Source: Algivirga pacifica (GTDB taxonomy: Bacteria; Bacteroidota; Bacteroidia; Cytophagales; Flammeovirgaceae). From it: 64,000 bases of DNA. The position numbers and the translations under genes were made by a program. The notes beneath the pieces were generated by a model. It did not search any database and had not been told where the DNA came from. It saw only the letters and a list, made by a program, of their open reading frames with translations. The stretch is taken from contig NZ_BAABJX010000032.1 in the NCBI RefSeq assembly GCF_039543525.1, forward strand, positions 62,001-126,000, in the 5' to 3' direction. Of the stretch, positions 9,673 to 19,881 are shown piece by piece (within the stretch, counting starts at the first letter, position 1; each line of letters starts with the position of its first letter).

Positions 9673-10152
9673 ATGGAAACAAAAGACAAGATCATGTCCC
9701 TACAAGAGCTCCTACTCCAAAGAGCTCAATGGAAAAAGAACAATGAGAAAGTAGTTTTTACCAATGGATGTTTTGACATCCTTCATCTAGGCCATATTGA
9801 TTACCTGGAAAAAGCCAGACACAAAGGAGAGCGATTAATCATTGGAGTCAATACAGATGAATCTGTTCAAAGATTAAAAGGCCCCCAACGTCCCATTAAC
9901 AACGAATATGCCAGAAGCCGAATGCTTGCGGCCTTAGCATTTGTGGATGCAGTGATCTTGTTTGGGGAAGAAACCCCCTTGGAACTTATCCAACAGATAA
10001 TACCGGATATATTGGTAAAAGGGAATGACTATACCATTGATACCATTGTGGGAGCTGATGTTGTCATGACTCATGGAGGGACAGTAGAAACTATAGAATT
10101 AGTAGAGGGTTTTTCAACCACCTCAATTATCGAAAAAATTCAAAAAGGGTAG
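9673..10152 (+). CDS. RfaE2-like adenylyltransferase (ADP-heptose synthase type)
   Basis: A 159-residue cytidylyltransferase-fold enzyme. The signature TNGCFDILHLGHIDYLEKAR contains HLGH at residues 38-41, and GVNTDESVQRLKGPQRP and KGNDYTIDTIVGAD match the C-terminal half of HldE/RfaE domain II, which transfers AMP to heptose-1-phosphate for LPS core synthesis. No sugar kinase domain is fused or adjacent, so the sugar substrate is an inference. In Bacteroidota this gene often follows a UPF0104 protein, as here. It runs almost end to end with the convergent PPOX gene (5-base gap), and I see no terminator between them. Confidence 0.85.
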   Translation: METKDKIMSLQELLLQRAQWKKNNEKVVFTNGCFDILHLGHIDYLEKARHKGERLIIGVNTDESVQRLKGPQRPINNEYARSRMLAALAFVDAVILFGEETPLELIQQIIPDILVKGNDYTIDTIVGADVVMTHGGTVETIELVEGFSTTSIIEKIQKG

Positions 10153-10157
10153 CACTA

Positions 10158-10724
10158 TCAAGGGGCTATCCAACACTGCTTCCATTGCTCTTCTCCCCTT
10201 TCAAACTTGGCCCTGAGGTGCCCTTGCTTTCGTAGTTGCAAGACCTCTACCTCCGTAGCCCTCATTAATAATACACAAAACTGCTGTTCTTCCTGAGACC
10301 ATTCATAGGCATATGTTGGATCCTGTAATATCATTCCGGGACTTGCAACACTACTATAATCCTTCCAACCTCTCCCCTGCTGTACCTGTTTCCAATATTG
10401 CTGGCTTACTTGGTCATCATAATGAATCTGTACCTGTACATTTATTTTCAATTGTATACGTACTTCAGGGTCATAAAACAGTAAGGAGGCTTCGGGGTAT
10501 TTTTTCAATTCCAATACCTTTGATGAACGGTAATCTGTAAAAACTTTTAAGCGTTTTTGCTCATCAAGTCCTCTAAATATAACTGTTCTTAATCCTGGAG
10601 CTTTTGCCGTATGTGTTGCCAAAACCACTTGATGAAATGGATGACGAGCAGAAGAAGAGGCTAACGTATTCCATACATCCTTCCATATAAAATCCAAAGA
10701 GGTATATTGAGTTATCTTTCTCAT
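10158..10724 (-). CDS. Pyridoxamine 5'-phosphate oxidase-family flavoprotein
   Basis: A 188-residue split-barrel protein of the PPOX superfamily. Residues about 25-90 (HPFHQVVLATHT, GLRTVIFRGLDE, RLKVFTDYRSSKVLELKKYP, ASLLFYD) are the FMN-binding half as in PdxH. The C-terminal half (GRGWKDYSSVASPG, and CVLLMRATEVEVLQL) differs from true PdxH and lacks its usual final substrate-binding motif. It probably binds FMN, but its substrate is unknown; it resembles the Alr4036-type branch. It is convergent with the RfaE2-like gene. Confidence 0.8.
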   Translation of the reverse strand: MRKITQYTSLDFIWKDVWNTLASSSARHPFHQVVLATHTAKAPGLRTVIFRGLDEQKRLKVFTDYRSSKVLELKKYPEASLLFYDPEVRIQLKINVQVQIHYDDQVSQQYWKQVQQGRGWKDYSSVASPGMILQDPTYAYEWSQEEQQFCVLLMRATEVEVLQLRKQGHLRAKFERGEEQWKQCWIAP

Positions 10725-10894
10725 ATTTTGAATTATTTTAAGAATTCATCAGGTAAACAAAGCAACCTTATTTAAGATTTAGCGTCTTATAGGTATGGAG
10801 GCCATGATCAAAACCTTTTGCTTACAAAATATCTTTATAGAGTAAGAAGAGTTATCTTTAAATTGAAAAAATACAACATTAAAACATACATTTT

Positions 10895-11581
10895 ATGATT
10901 TGGATTATCATTATCGGCTTTATGATCTTGGGGTGGATGGTACAATACCGTCTCAAGAGCAAGTTCAAGAAATATTCTCAAACACCCATTCGTTCGAATC
11001 TCTCGGGTGCAGAAATCGCCCAACAGATGCTACAGGATCATCATATTTATGATGTGCATATCACTTGCATCCCTGGGAAATTAACAGACCATTATCATCC
11101 AGGCCATAAAACCATCAACCTGAGTGAAGCGGTATATTATGGAAGAAATGCTGCCGCAGCTGCGGTTGCTGCACACGAAACAGGGCACGCTGTGCAACAT
11201 GCACAAGCCTATGCGCCATTACAATTACGCTCAGCTATGGTTCCTATCCAAAATGCCAGTGCAAAGATTCTCAACGTCATTTTTATTATTGGTATTCTAG
11301 GTGCTTTTGTTTTACATATGTTCCCTCAAGAGCTTTTGTTTATTGCTATTGTAGGATCTTATGCAGTAATGACCGCATTTAGCTTTATTACACTGCCCGT
11401 AGAGTTCAATGCGAGTAAAAGGGCATTGGCATGGATTGATCAATCGGGAGTAGTATCCAGTCAAGAATATGATATGAGTAAGAATGCCTTAAAGTGGGCT
11501 GCAATGACTTATGTGGTTGCCGCACTATCCTCTTTAGCGATGTTATTATATTATTTGAATATGTTCTTTGGAAGAGATTAA
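10895..11581 (+). CDS. YugP-type zinc metallopeptidase
   Basis: A 228-residue membrane protein of the Zn_peptidase_2 family. The N-terminal helix (residues 1-18) anchors it. The zinc motif HETGHAVQHA begins at residue 94 (HExxH, 94-98), preceded by NLSEAVYYGRNAAAAAVAA. The membrane segments near 125-165 and the C-terminus fit the family, and VEFNASKRALAWI (about 171-183) holds the conserved NAS region with the Glu expected to be the third zinc ligand. Physiological substrates are unknown. It stands alone and ends at a shared terminator. Confidence 0.9.
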   Translation: MIWIIIIGFMILGWMVQYRLKSKFKKYSQTPIRSNLSGAEIAQQMLQDHHIYDVHITCIPGKLTDHYHPGHKTINLSEAVYYGRNAAAAAVAAHETGHAVQHAQAYAPLQLRSAMVPIQNASAKILNVIFIIGILGAFVLHMFPQELLFIAIVGSYAVMTAFSFITLPVEFNASKRALAWIDQSGVVSSQEYDMSKNALKWAAMTYVVAALSSLAMLLYYLNMFFGRD

Positions 11582-11599
11582 TCAATAAATTAATAGGAA

Positions 11600-11638
11600 A
11601 AAGAAAGGGCTACCTTTATGGTAGCCCTTTCTTTTTTT
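11600..11638. terminator. Bidirectional terminator between YugP-type gene and ispG
   Basis: A perfect 15-base stem (11600-11614 with 11620-11634), 5-base loop and flanking A and T runs lie between convergent genes, so it can work both ways. Confidence 0.9.
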
Positions 11639-11646
11639 AAAAAAAA

Positions 11647-13635
11647 TTAATCAATCGTCTCTGGCTCAATCCAGTTTCCATCTTCCTGAATCAACTCGAT
11701 CAGTTTATCCACTGCGTGCTCCGACGGCACATTTCTCTTCACTACTTCCTGTCCTCTATACAGAGTAATTTTCCCTTTCCCAGAACCTACGTAACCATAA
11801 TCAGCATCCGCCATTTCTCCCGGACCATTTACAATACAGCCCATGATACCAATCTTTACTCCTTTTAAATGATCTGTTCTTTTGCGAATCATCGCCGTAG
11901 TAGACTGTAGATCAAAAAGTGTTCTACCGCAAGAAGGGCAAGAAATATATTCCGTTTTGGTCATTCTAGTTCTAGCAGCCTGTAAAATATTAAAGGCCGT
12001 AGAATTATACTGTTTCAAAACTTCGGTTGAAATAGCCTTCTCTTCTGTCAATGGTGAAAGCATAATTCCATCCCCAAAGCCGTCTATTAACAACCCTCCA
12101 CAGTCTGTCGCGCTAAAAAGCTGGAATTTATCTGCAGACAGGTTGGTAGAATAAACTCTATTAATTACGACTGGAGTAGATATTTTCTCTTGATATAAGT
12201 CAAAGAACACATTACGTTGCTCTGCCATACCATGTTCATTGTCTGTCGTCAATACCAATACAACATTTGCCACCTGCTTTAAGCGTTCCTTCACTTTCGA
12301 CGTCAGTGTGTCTGCACTTACTTTCACGAAGTTCAATTGCTCATGAAGTTCGGACGTATTCAACCACTCTTCTACTTCCAACATCGGAATCTCCTCGTTA
12401 CGATCCTCTGACTCAAGCCAATTGCTATAATCAACGATTTTTTTTAAACCATTCGGCAGCATAAAGTCTATGGTAGACTTCCCTACATATACATAATCAG
12501 CTCCATGGTCATTCATCGCCCACTTATCCGTTGCCGGCAGATAAAAATGTCCGATTGCCTTCAAATCCTCCATTGTAATTTGAGTCAAAGCACTCAAATC
12601 TGCGATAACACGAGGAACATTATGATCACCAAAATTAACCACCTCCTCTGTTTTCCTTCTCTCGTAAGCAAATGGATTCTTTGGAGATACTTCTATGGCG
12701 TTAGGAATTACCTTTGCTTTCTTAACTCTTTCATTATAGCGGTTAATCAGGTCATAAGCTACCGGTGCTTCTGCTTCAGGTGCTTCAGTCAAGGACACTC
12801 TGACGGTATCTCCTAATCCATCTTCTAACAAAGTACCGATCCCCACAGCAGACTTAATGCGCCCATCTTCTCCTTCTCCAGCTTCGGTTACACCTAAGTG
12901 TAATGGATAAGGCTTCATTCCTTCTTCTTCCAATTTCTGCACCAACAACCTATATGCTTGTACCATGACCTGTGTATTACTCGCTTTCATTGAAAGCACT
13001 ACTTGATCATAATCCAATTCCTCACAAATTCTAAGAAACTCCAAAGCAGACTCTACCATTCCGAAAGGAGTGTCCCCATAACGGCTCAAGATACGATCAG
13101 ACAAAGAACCATGGTTCGTACCTATTCGCATAGCAGTTCCATGCTCTTTACAAATCTTTACTAAAGGAGTGAATTTCTCACGAATACGATCCAGCTCTTC
13201 CTGATAAGTAGCATCATCATATTCGATTACTTCAAATTTTTTCTTATCGACATAATTCCCTGGATTGATCCGCACTTTTTCTACCAAACGAGCTGCTACT
13301 TCTGCGGCATTTGGGGTAAAATGGATGTCCGCTACCAATGGAACATTATATCCTCTTTCGTCAAGCGCCTTTCTAATTTCTCCAAGGTTCTCAGCTTCTT
13401 TCTTACTAGGGGCTGTTATTCTAATATACTCACAACCTGCCTCTGCCATACGAATAGCCTCTTCCACAGAACCTGCGGTATCCATTGTATCTACCGTTGT
13501 CATCGACTGCACTCTGATCGGATTATCTCCTCCTAAAGGTGTATCACCAATATTGACCTCTATTGTCTTTCTACGTGTATACTCGGTCAGTTTTGTACAA
13601 TATGTAAACGAATCAAGCACTGTTTTAGAATCCAT
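11647..13635 (-). CDS. ispG: 4-hydroxy-3-methylbut-2-en-1-yl diphosphate synthase, long form
   Basis: IspG (GcpE) makes HMBPP from methylerythritol cyclodiphosphate in the non-mevalonate isoprenoid pathway. The N-terminal TIM barrel starts near residue 20 (TRRKTIEVNIGDTPLGG, VQSMTTVDTMDT). The C-terminal 4Fe-4S domain has SCPSCGRTLFDLQ and MGCIVNGPGEMADADYG. At 662 residues it is much longer than the roughly 370-residue E. coli enzyme: an extra domain of about 250 residues sits between the barrel and the iron-sulfur part, as in plant, Chlamydia and Bacteroidota IspG. The cluster cysteines are all present, so it should be active. No neighbouring isoprenoid genes. Confidence 0.97.
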   Translation of the reverse strand: MDSKTVLDSFTYCTKLTEYTRRKTIEVNIGDTPLGGDNPIRVQSMTTVDTMDTAGSVEEAIRMAEAGCEYIRITAPSKKEAENLGEIRKALDERGYNVPLVADIHFTPNAAEVAARLVEKVRINPGNYVDKKKFEVIEYDDATYQEELDRIREKFTPLVKICKEHGTAMRIGTNHGSLSDRILSRYGDTPFGMVESALEFLRICEELDYDQVVLSMKASNTQVMVQAYRLLVQKLEEEGMKPYPLHLGVTEAGEGEDGRIKSAVGIGTLLEDGLGDTVRVSLTEAPEAEAPVAYDLINRYNERVKKAKVIPNAIEVSPKNPFAYERRKTEEVVNFGDHNVPRVIADLSALTQITMEDLKAIGHFYLPATDKWAMNDHGADYVYVGKSTIDFMLPNGLKKIVDYSNWLESEDRNEEIPMLEVEEWLNTSELHEQLNFVKVSADTLTSKVKERLKQVANVVLVLTTDNEHGMAEQRNVFFDLYQEKISTPVVINRVYSTNLSADKFQLFSATDCGGLLIDGFGDGIMLSPLTEEKAISTEVLKQYNSTAFNILQAARTRMTKTEYISCPSCGRTLFDLQSTTAMIRKRTDHLKGVKIGIMGCIVNGPGEMADADYGYVGSGKGKITLYRGQEVVKRNVPSEHAVDKLIELIQEDGNWIEPETID

Positions 13636-13883
13636 AAAAATTGATTTTTGAAAAGTATTCTATGGCCAAAGCCGGTGTTATCTATTAATATTTATATCAG
13701 CAAAGATAATTATTCAATTGCTATAATAAAGTACGTTCAAGAAGTAAATCTATTATTGAATATATGTTAGCAGTAGTTTGCAATAAATAGCAGAGCAATA
13801 ATAAAAGGAGTATATTAATCATTGACAAAACCTTCAACGCCCTAAAAGCAAGGGCAAACATTTATCAACCAGACTATTAACCT

Positions 13884-16800
13884 ATGAAACACTTACTAGC
13901 CCTCTGTTGCTTGTTGATTCCTAGCTTGGTATTACAAGCCCAACAAGCAAATTTTAATTTTGCTACTCTCAGTGGCGCTAACATTAAGCAACCTACCTCT
14001 CTAACATTCGGACCTGACGGTCGACTATATGTAACAGAACAATATGGTAACATATATGTTTACACGATAGCCAATAATGGTGGGAATTATCAGGTAACGG
14101 CCACCGAAAAAATTGACCTTGTAAAGAAAATTCCTAATTACAATGACAACGGTGCGAGAAACACCAATGAAACTTCTCGTCTGACGACAGGTATATTGGT
14201 TGCTGGAACTGCCGCTGCTCCCATAGTTTATGTTACCTCTGCGGATGGCCGTTCCAATGGCAATGACCTAGATACTAACTCAGGTATCCTTTCCAAATTG
14301 GAAAAAGTAGGTGGGCAGTGGCAAAAGGTAGACTTAATCAGAGGTCTCCCAAGAAGCCGAGAGCACCATACTATTAATGGAATGGCAATAAATAACAATG
14401 GTACCACATTGTATATGGCCGTTGGAGGGAATACCGATGCTGGCGCTCCAGGACCTGGAGAATTCTTCCATACTCCGGAATATTATCTTTCAGCTTCTAT
14501 TATAGAGATTAACCTTACTGCTCTTAATGCATTACCGGTTTGGACTGATAAAAGAACGGGGCAAAAAGTCGTTTATGATTTACCAACATTGGATGATCCT
14601 AATCGACCAAACATCACTAATGCATCTCCTGATTTTCCCTACCCTGCTTCTCACCCATACTATAACCAAACCATAGACAAAGGAGATCCTTTTGGTGGTG
14701 GAGGTGGATTAAACCAAGCAGTATTAGCTAGCAGTGGTAGCCCTATCAGCATTTATTCTACGGGATATAGAAATGCTTATGATGTCGCATTCACAAAATC
14801 TGGAAAACTATTTACTGTAGATAATGGTGCAAACGGCGGTAAGATGCCTAAAATATACAACAGCAATGGAGGGTATAAAGGTAACGATCCAGCTAAATAT
14901 AATGCAGGAGCAGGTGATTATGTCACTGGCGAAATTGGTGGAGAGCTAGGAAAGGGTACTCAAGACCAACTACACTATGTCCCTAAAGGTTTCTATGCAG
15001 GGCATCCAAACCCTATCCGTGCCAATCCTTCCAAAGCAGGTATTTATACCTATGACAAGGATGGTAAACTGCTCAGCAGCAATAGCGGTCTGATGCCAGG
15101 CTACCTACCTAATAGCCCTGCCGAAGGAAAATATATCGATCATTATAATGGTGCAGACAAATCATTGGCTACCGTATTTTCCTCTACCAATGGACTTACT
15201 GAATATCAAAGTGGTGCATTTGGTGGAGCGTTGAATGGGAGCTTGATTATGGCAGCTATGAGAGACAAAGATGGTAACTCCAACTCTTACAATCGAGGTA
15301 TGGTATTGGCTATGAAGCCTAATGCCAATGCTACAAGCGTGACTTCCATAGATACACTAGCAACATTTGACCCTAGTGATGTTCCATTGGACGTTACCGT
15401 AGACAGCGAAGGTGCCATTTGGACTGCTTGTTACGTAAGTGGAAGAATTGTAGTACTGAGTCCTTCCGGAAACAACGCATGTCTACAACCTGGAGATGCT
15501 GGCTATGATGCCTCTGCGGACTATGATGGAGATGGCTTCATCAACTCCTTTGAAGTACAAAATGGAACAAACCATTGCTCTGCAGCGAGTACCCCTGCCG
15601 ACTGGGATGGTGACAACACTCCTGACGGAGCAGATAAAGATGATGATAATGACGGTATCAGTGATATACAAGACCCTTTCCAAATCGATAAAAACAATGG
15701 CTTAAATACCAACCTGCCAGTGCACCTATCTTTCACACCTGGTGTTGCTGATGGAGGATTCTACAACAGTGGCTTCACAGGTATGATGAGTAACGGTGTC
15801 ACAGACTATCTGGATATGACTAAAGGGGAAATATTCACACAGAATAACCCTGGTGTTTTTGGTGTAAAAAGAGTTCCTAATGGAGATGCCTACAAAACTA
15901 TTAACTCACAACAAAATGCCTTTCAGTTTGGTGTCAATGTTGATGAGAATACCGATCCATTTATTATCCATTCCAGAGTAAATCTTTCTTTCACAACACC
16001 TATCGAGAAACCTTATTATAACATAGGGATTTTTCTTGGTGACGGAACACAAGACAACTACCTGAAAATGGTGTACCAGAAAAAAATCAATGAAGACCCT
16101 AACATTCAAGTTCTTACTGAAAAGAACGCAGCCCCTCAGGTAGTTACGCATCAAGTTTCGGGATTAAAATCAGCGGTAGAAATTGACTTTATACTTCGTG
16201 TCAATCCTAAAGACAGCAAAGTTCAAGCATACATTTCCTTGGATAAAGGGCAAACAGTCAAAGCACTGGGAGATCCTATCTCTATTCCAAAGTCATGGTT
16301 AAGCAGTGAAGATCAACAGGGACTTGCGATTGGAATCATTTCTACTGTTTCTGGGGAAGGTCCAGATGAAAGTGCTATGTGGGCCTTCGTCAACGCTGTC
16401 TCGGAAAAAGATTATTACCTTGGCTATCCTACAAAAATGGTAAACTTCTTCCCTATCGTAAAAGGCAGCGGCACAGCTACCCGCTCATTCTCCTTGGGAA
16501 TGGCAAATGAAGAAGGTGCATTCCCTATGAAAATCGAGTCGGTACAATTAGAAGGAAATGATGCCTTCTCTCTTGAAAACGGCAACGCCAAAACTGTCAA
16601 TAGCAATGCTACCATGGATATGGTTATCAAATTTGATGGTAGTAAGTCAGTTGGCTTCAAGAAGGCCAACCTAAAGATAAAACATAGCAATGGAGAAGTG
16701 ACGATTCCGGTATATGGCAGCATCACTGATGCTCTTAATGGAGGAAGCTTTATCAATGCCGGTGGAGAAGAGTATGCCATGGGTGGGGCTATTTTTGTAG

Positions 16801-17477
16801 AAAACACAGATAACAGTACACCTTTAGGCGCTAGAAGTGTCATGAGTAATACCGCCAAAAACAAAGGGATCAACAATACTAATAACGATGCTTTATTCTA
16901 TACTAAAAAAGTTGGTAAAGACTTCACTTATACAGCGACAGTTCCTCCTGGACAATATAAATTGAAGCTTTATTTTGCTGAGCTCAACCAAAATGCAAAA
17001 GTAGGGGATAATGTCTTTAATGTTGTTGCTGACGGCAATATCCTTTTACAAAACTTTGATGTTATGGAGGAAGCCGGAGAGCCACTGAAAGCCCTAACGA
17101 AAACGTTTGCTATTACCAATACTGATGGTATTATTGACTTACAATTCTTTACAGGCATTGGAGGTACTGGTGAGGCTCAAGTGTCGGCAATTGGTCTTGA
17201 ACATTACACAGACATTACTGCTGTCGTAACAGAAGCCAACATGCTCAAACTATATCCTAACCCTGCCAACGGTACATTTAGTCTAGAAAATAATGGTAAC
17301 TTATCAGGTAAGGTTACATTTGTCAACCTACAGGGGGCTATTATGTATCAACTCGATTTGTTGCCAGGCTCCAAGGTAAACATGCCAACGAGTCTACTTC
17401 AAGGGGATATGTACTTGGTGCGTGTTGCCTGGGATGATGGGACTTATTCTGTTGAGCGATTAATAATCAATAAGTAA
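13884..17477 (+). CDS. Secreted beta-propeller / malectin protein with T9SS sorting domain
   Basis: A 1197-residue secreted protein. The signal peptide is residues 1 to about 19 (MKHLLALCCLLIPSLVLQAQ). Residues about 20-540 resemble a six-bladed NHL or PQQ-type sugar-dehydrogenase propeller (PTSLTFGPDGRLYVTEQYG, STGYRNAYDVAFTKSGKLF, PLDVTVDSEGAIWTA). Residues about 545-600 hold thrombospondin type 3-like calcium repeats (DYDGDGF, DWDGDNTPDGADKDDDNDG). A beta-sandwich region follows, then a malectin-like carbohydrate-binding domain (about 945-1105, INAGGEEYAMGG) and a T9SS type A sorting domain (about 1120-1197, LKLYPNPANGTFSLEN). It is probably exported by T9SS and binds or acts on glycans; enzymatic activity is not proven. 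Confidence 0.85.
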   Translation: MKHLLALCCLLIPSLVLQAQQANFNFATLSGANIKQPTSLTFGPDGRLYVTEQYGNIYVYTIANNGGNYQVTATEKIDLVKKIPNYNDNGARNTNETSRLTTGILVAGTAAAPIVYVTSADGRSNGNDLDTNSGILSKLEKVGGQWQKVDLIRGLPRSREHHTINGMAINNNGTTLYMAVGGNTDAGAPGPGEFFHTPEYYLSASIIEINLTALNALPVWTDKRTGQKVVYDLPTLDDPNRPNITNASPDFPYPASHPYYNQTIDKGDPFGGGGGLNQAVLASSGSPISIYSTGYRNAYDVAFTKSGKLFTVDNGANGGKMPKIYNSNGGYKGNDPAKYNAGAGDYVTGEIGGELGKGTQDQLHYVPKGFYAGHPNPIRANPSKAGIYTYDKDGKLLSSNSGLMPGYLPNSPAEGKYIDHYNGADKSLATVFSSTNGLTEYQSGAFGGALNGSLIMAAMRDKDGNSNSYNRGMVLAMKPNANATSVTSIDTLATFDPSDVPLDVTVDSEGAIWTACYVSGRIVVLSPSGNNACLQPGDAGYDASADYDGDGFINSFEVQNGTNHCSAASTPADWDGDNTPDGADKDDDNDGISDIQDPFQIDKNNGLNTNLPVHLSFTPGVADGGFYNSGFTGMMSNGVTDYLDMTKGEIFTQNNPGVFGVKRVPNGDAYKTINSQQNAFQFGVNVDENTDPFIIHSRVNLSFTTPIEKPYYNIGIFLGDGTQDNYLKMVYQKKINEDPNIQVLTEKNAAPQVVTHQVSGLKSAVEIDFILRVNPKDSKVQAYISLDKGQTVKALGDPISIPKSWLSSEDQQGLAIGIISTVSGEGPDESAMWAFVNAVSEKDYYLGYPTKMVNFFPIVKGSGTATRSFSLGMANEEGAFPMKIESVQLEGNDAFSLENGNAKTVNSNATMDMVIKFDGSKSVGFKKANLKIKHSNGEVTIPVYGSITDALNGGSFINAGGEEYAMGGAIFVENTDNSTPLGARSVMSNTAKNKGINNTNNDALFYTKKVGKDFTYTATVPPGQYKLKLYFAELNQNAKVGDNVFNVVADGNILLQNFDVMEEAGEPLKALTKTFAITNTDGIIDLQFFTGIGGTGEAQVSAIGLEHYTDITAVVTEANMLKLYPNPANGTFSLENNGNLSGKVTFVNLQGAIMYQLDLLPGSKVNMPTSLLQGDMYLVRVAWDDGTYSVERLIINK

Positions 17478-17500
17478 AACACTCTAAATATTTAAGATAA

Positions 17501-17546
17501 AAGGCGTTGTCTCTTCAATGATTTGATAGGGACAACGCTTTTTTAT
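17501..17546 (+). terminator. Terminator of the malectin protein gene
   Basis: An eight-base stem (17504-17511 with 17531-17538) is followed by CTTTTTTATA. Confidence 0.75.
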
Positions 17547-17719
17547 ATACCATATTAACTAATAGCCATACCATTCTATCCTATCTATTGAACAAACAAC
17601 CCAATAACATATAATATTCTGTAGTATTGGTTTTAATCAGAATAAAAAATCTTATATCGACTTATAAATAAATTCAAATATCGTATAAGATTATCTTTTA
17701 TACTAAATTAAACTATACA

Positions 17720-19858
17720 GTGAATATCGTTAAAACACTACCCTCTATTGGATTGATTCTACTAGCCATTTTACACACTTTACCAATCCAAGCACAAAAC
17801 TCCAAACCAATTTCTTGTCACCAACAAGAACATCGCGACGAACTATTGTCCTCTGATGAAAACCGACAACGCATCGACAAAGCTGAACAACGTCTGAATG
17901 AACACACCAAACACTACCTGCAGCAAAAGGCGTCACTTCGGATCACTGAAGAAGTCCTGACAATTCCAGTAGTATTTCATGTAGTTCACAACAATGGAAT
18001 AGAAAATATTTCCGATGCTCAAATCATTGATGCAGTGGACCAGTTGAATGAAGACTTTAGCGCGACCAATCCAGGAGTTGTCAATGTCATTGAAGACTTT
18101 CAAGGCATTGTAGCAGATGTGGGATTACAATTCCGTCTAGCCGAGAAAGATCCCAATGGCAACCCTAGCAGTGGCATCACTCGTACGGTATCCTCTTATA
18201 CCACCAACGGCAGTAACTACGAATATGAGATAAAGACCTCTACAGGATGGCCAAGAGACCAATACCTCAACATATGGGTGGTCTATAGTTCGGATGGAAA
18301 TAATGGCTCCGGATACGCTTACTATCCTTCTACCGTAGACGATGCGACTAACAACTATAGAGATGGAGTGATTGTATCTCATTGGGCTGTAGGACGTACA
18401 GGTACAGCTGTCTCAACACATTATAAACTGTTGACGCATGAAATAGGGCATTGGGCTAACCTAAAACACACTTGGGGAGACCAAACTGCTAACGGACAAA
18501 AAAGAGGTTGCAACTATGACGATGATGTCGCAGATACACCTGAGACTATCGGCTCATATAGTTGTGAAACCAATGTTTACTCTTGCAATTCTTTGGACAA
18601 CACTCAAAACTATATGGACTATAGTAGCTGTCCAGAAATGTTTACGATAGGTCAAAAAGATCGTATGCGTGCAGCCCTAACTTCATCTGTAGCAGGACGA
18701 AATAATCTATGGTCTGCCAGCAACCTGTCCGCTACCCTGAATGGTGGAAGTGACACACCATTTATTGCTTTTTCAAGCATCAACTTTCAGGAATCGGAAA
18801 ATAATGATGGTAGCATCTCCAACTCCATTACCGTGACCTTGAATAATGCATCCTTTCAAACCAATAATGGCATTCTATCCAAAGGTATAGACTATACTTT
18901 AACTGGAATACCACAAGGACTCAATGCAACACTAGAAGTCACTACAGAAAACACCGCAGTATTTTCCCTTACTGGAGTAGCTGAACAGCATGAAAACACG
19001 AATGATGTATCAGGTATTACATTGACCTTTTTGGACGCTGCCATAACAGGAGGAGATGCCTCTATCTTGGACAATCCCACAACAGATACCTTTACCATTG
19101 ATTTCCGAGATGCTTTTCAAGTGGTGGAAGTGGACATCACAGACCTCACTGTAAACAACCGAAATACTTGGGAGCCTTTCACCTTAACAGGAATCGGCAA
19201 CCCTACTTTCGGCGCCTGGTATGATGGGGGCGACTTAAGACTAGAAACTTATACCCTAGCATTAATATGTGAAGGTAGTTCATTAAATATCACTCCTCTA
19301 TCATCAGGCACAGAAATCGGCCCGTCCAGTAATTGGATATATGGAGGTACTTACCCAGATGAGCATTATGTAAGAACCCGTAACTATACCGTATGGGATG
19401 GACAAGAAGCTTATATTGGCTTTAAGGTAGAAGAAAACGGAGAAGTTTATTATGGTTGGTTCCAAGCCAAAGTAGATAGCAGAGGGCGAGCACTCACTAT
19501 CATGGCCTATGCCTATAATGAGCAACCGAATCAACCGATCAATGCCGGACAAACTACTGCCGGATCTGCTGCTGGAAGACCTTTACTAGGACTAGAGCAA
19601 CACCTTTTGACCTCATTCAACGTTTATCCTAATCCACTAAAAACAGGAGAACTATTACGAATCAAAAGAACATTAGGCAACAATTTTTCCTCTGGAGAAG
19701 TAGAAGTCTATAATCTATATGGACAGCAAATCATCCGTCTCCATTCTAATCAATTAGAGCAAGGAATCTCTACGGAAGGATGGAAAACAGGCATGTACAT
19801 ACTCCGCCTGACGACAGCTGATGGTCAACAAAAAACCACTAGAGTGATTCTCAGATGA
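17720..19858 (+). CDS. Secreted M43-family (pappalysin-like) metalloprotease with T9SS sorting domain
   Basis: A 712-residue exported protease. The start is GTG, because no in-frame ATG precedes the signal peptide (residues 1 to about 26, ending PIQAQ). Residues about 75-330 are an M43B catalytic domain: IPVVFHVVHNN, then the zinc motif HEIGHWANLKH (His240, Glu241, His244, His250), and NYMDYSSCPEMFTIGQKDRM, which supplies the Met-turn. Cysteines around residues 258-302 probably form disulfides. Residues about 350-470 look like a calcium-binding beta sandwich, and 475-615 a GEVYF-type domain. The C-terminus (FNVYPNPLKTGELLRI onward) is a T9SS sorting domain. It likely degrades extracellular protein. 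It follows the malectin protein gene after that gene's terminator. Confidence 0.9.
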   Translation: MNIVKTLPSIGLILLAILHTLPIQAQNSKPISCHQQEHRDELLSSDENRQRIDKAEQRLNEHTKHYLQQKASLRITEEVLTIPVVFHVVHNNGIENISDAQIIDAVDQLNEDFSATNPGVVNVIEDFQGIVADVGLQFRLAEKDPNGNPSSGITRTVSSYTTNGSNYEYEIKTSTGWPRDQYLNIWVVYSSDGNNGSGYAYYPSTVDDATNNYRDGVIVSHWAVGRTGTAVSTHYKLLTHEIGHWANLKHTWGDQTANGQKRGCNYDDDVADTPETIGSYSCETNVYSCNSLDNTQNYMDYSSCPEMFTIGQKDRMRAALTSSVAGRNNLWSASNLSATLNGGSDTPFIAFSSINFQESENNDGSISNSITVTLNNASFQTNNGILSKGIDYTLTGIPQGLNATLEVTTENTAVFSLTGVAEQHENTNDVSGITLTFLDAAITGGDASILDNPTTDTFTIDFRDAFQVVEVDITDLTVNNRNTWEPFTLTGIGNPTFGAWYDGGDLRLETYTLALICEGSSLNITPLSSGTEIGPSSNWIYGGTYPDEHYVRTRNYTVWDGQEAYIGFKVEENGEVYYGWFQAKVDSRGRALTIMAYAYNEQPNQPINAGQTTAGSAAGRPLLGLEQHLLTSFNVYPNPLKTGELLRIKRTLGNNFSSGEVEVYNLYGQQIIRLHSNQLEQGISTEGWKTGMYILRLTTADGQQKTTRVILR

Positions 19859-19881
19859 TAGTAAGGGCAGAATAATCATTA

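Noticed and set aside
10985..11010. tRNA-like GTTCGAATC string
   Set aside because: It is inside the YugP-type coding sequence and no cloverleaf surrounds it.
16424..16876. Antisense ORF of 150 codons in the malectin protein gene
   Set aside because: It lies inside a 1197-residue secreted protein with clear domains, and shows no motif.
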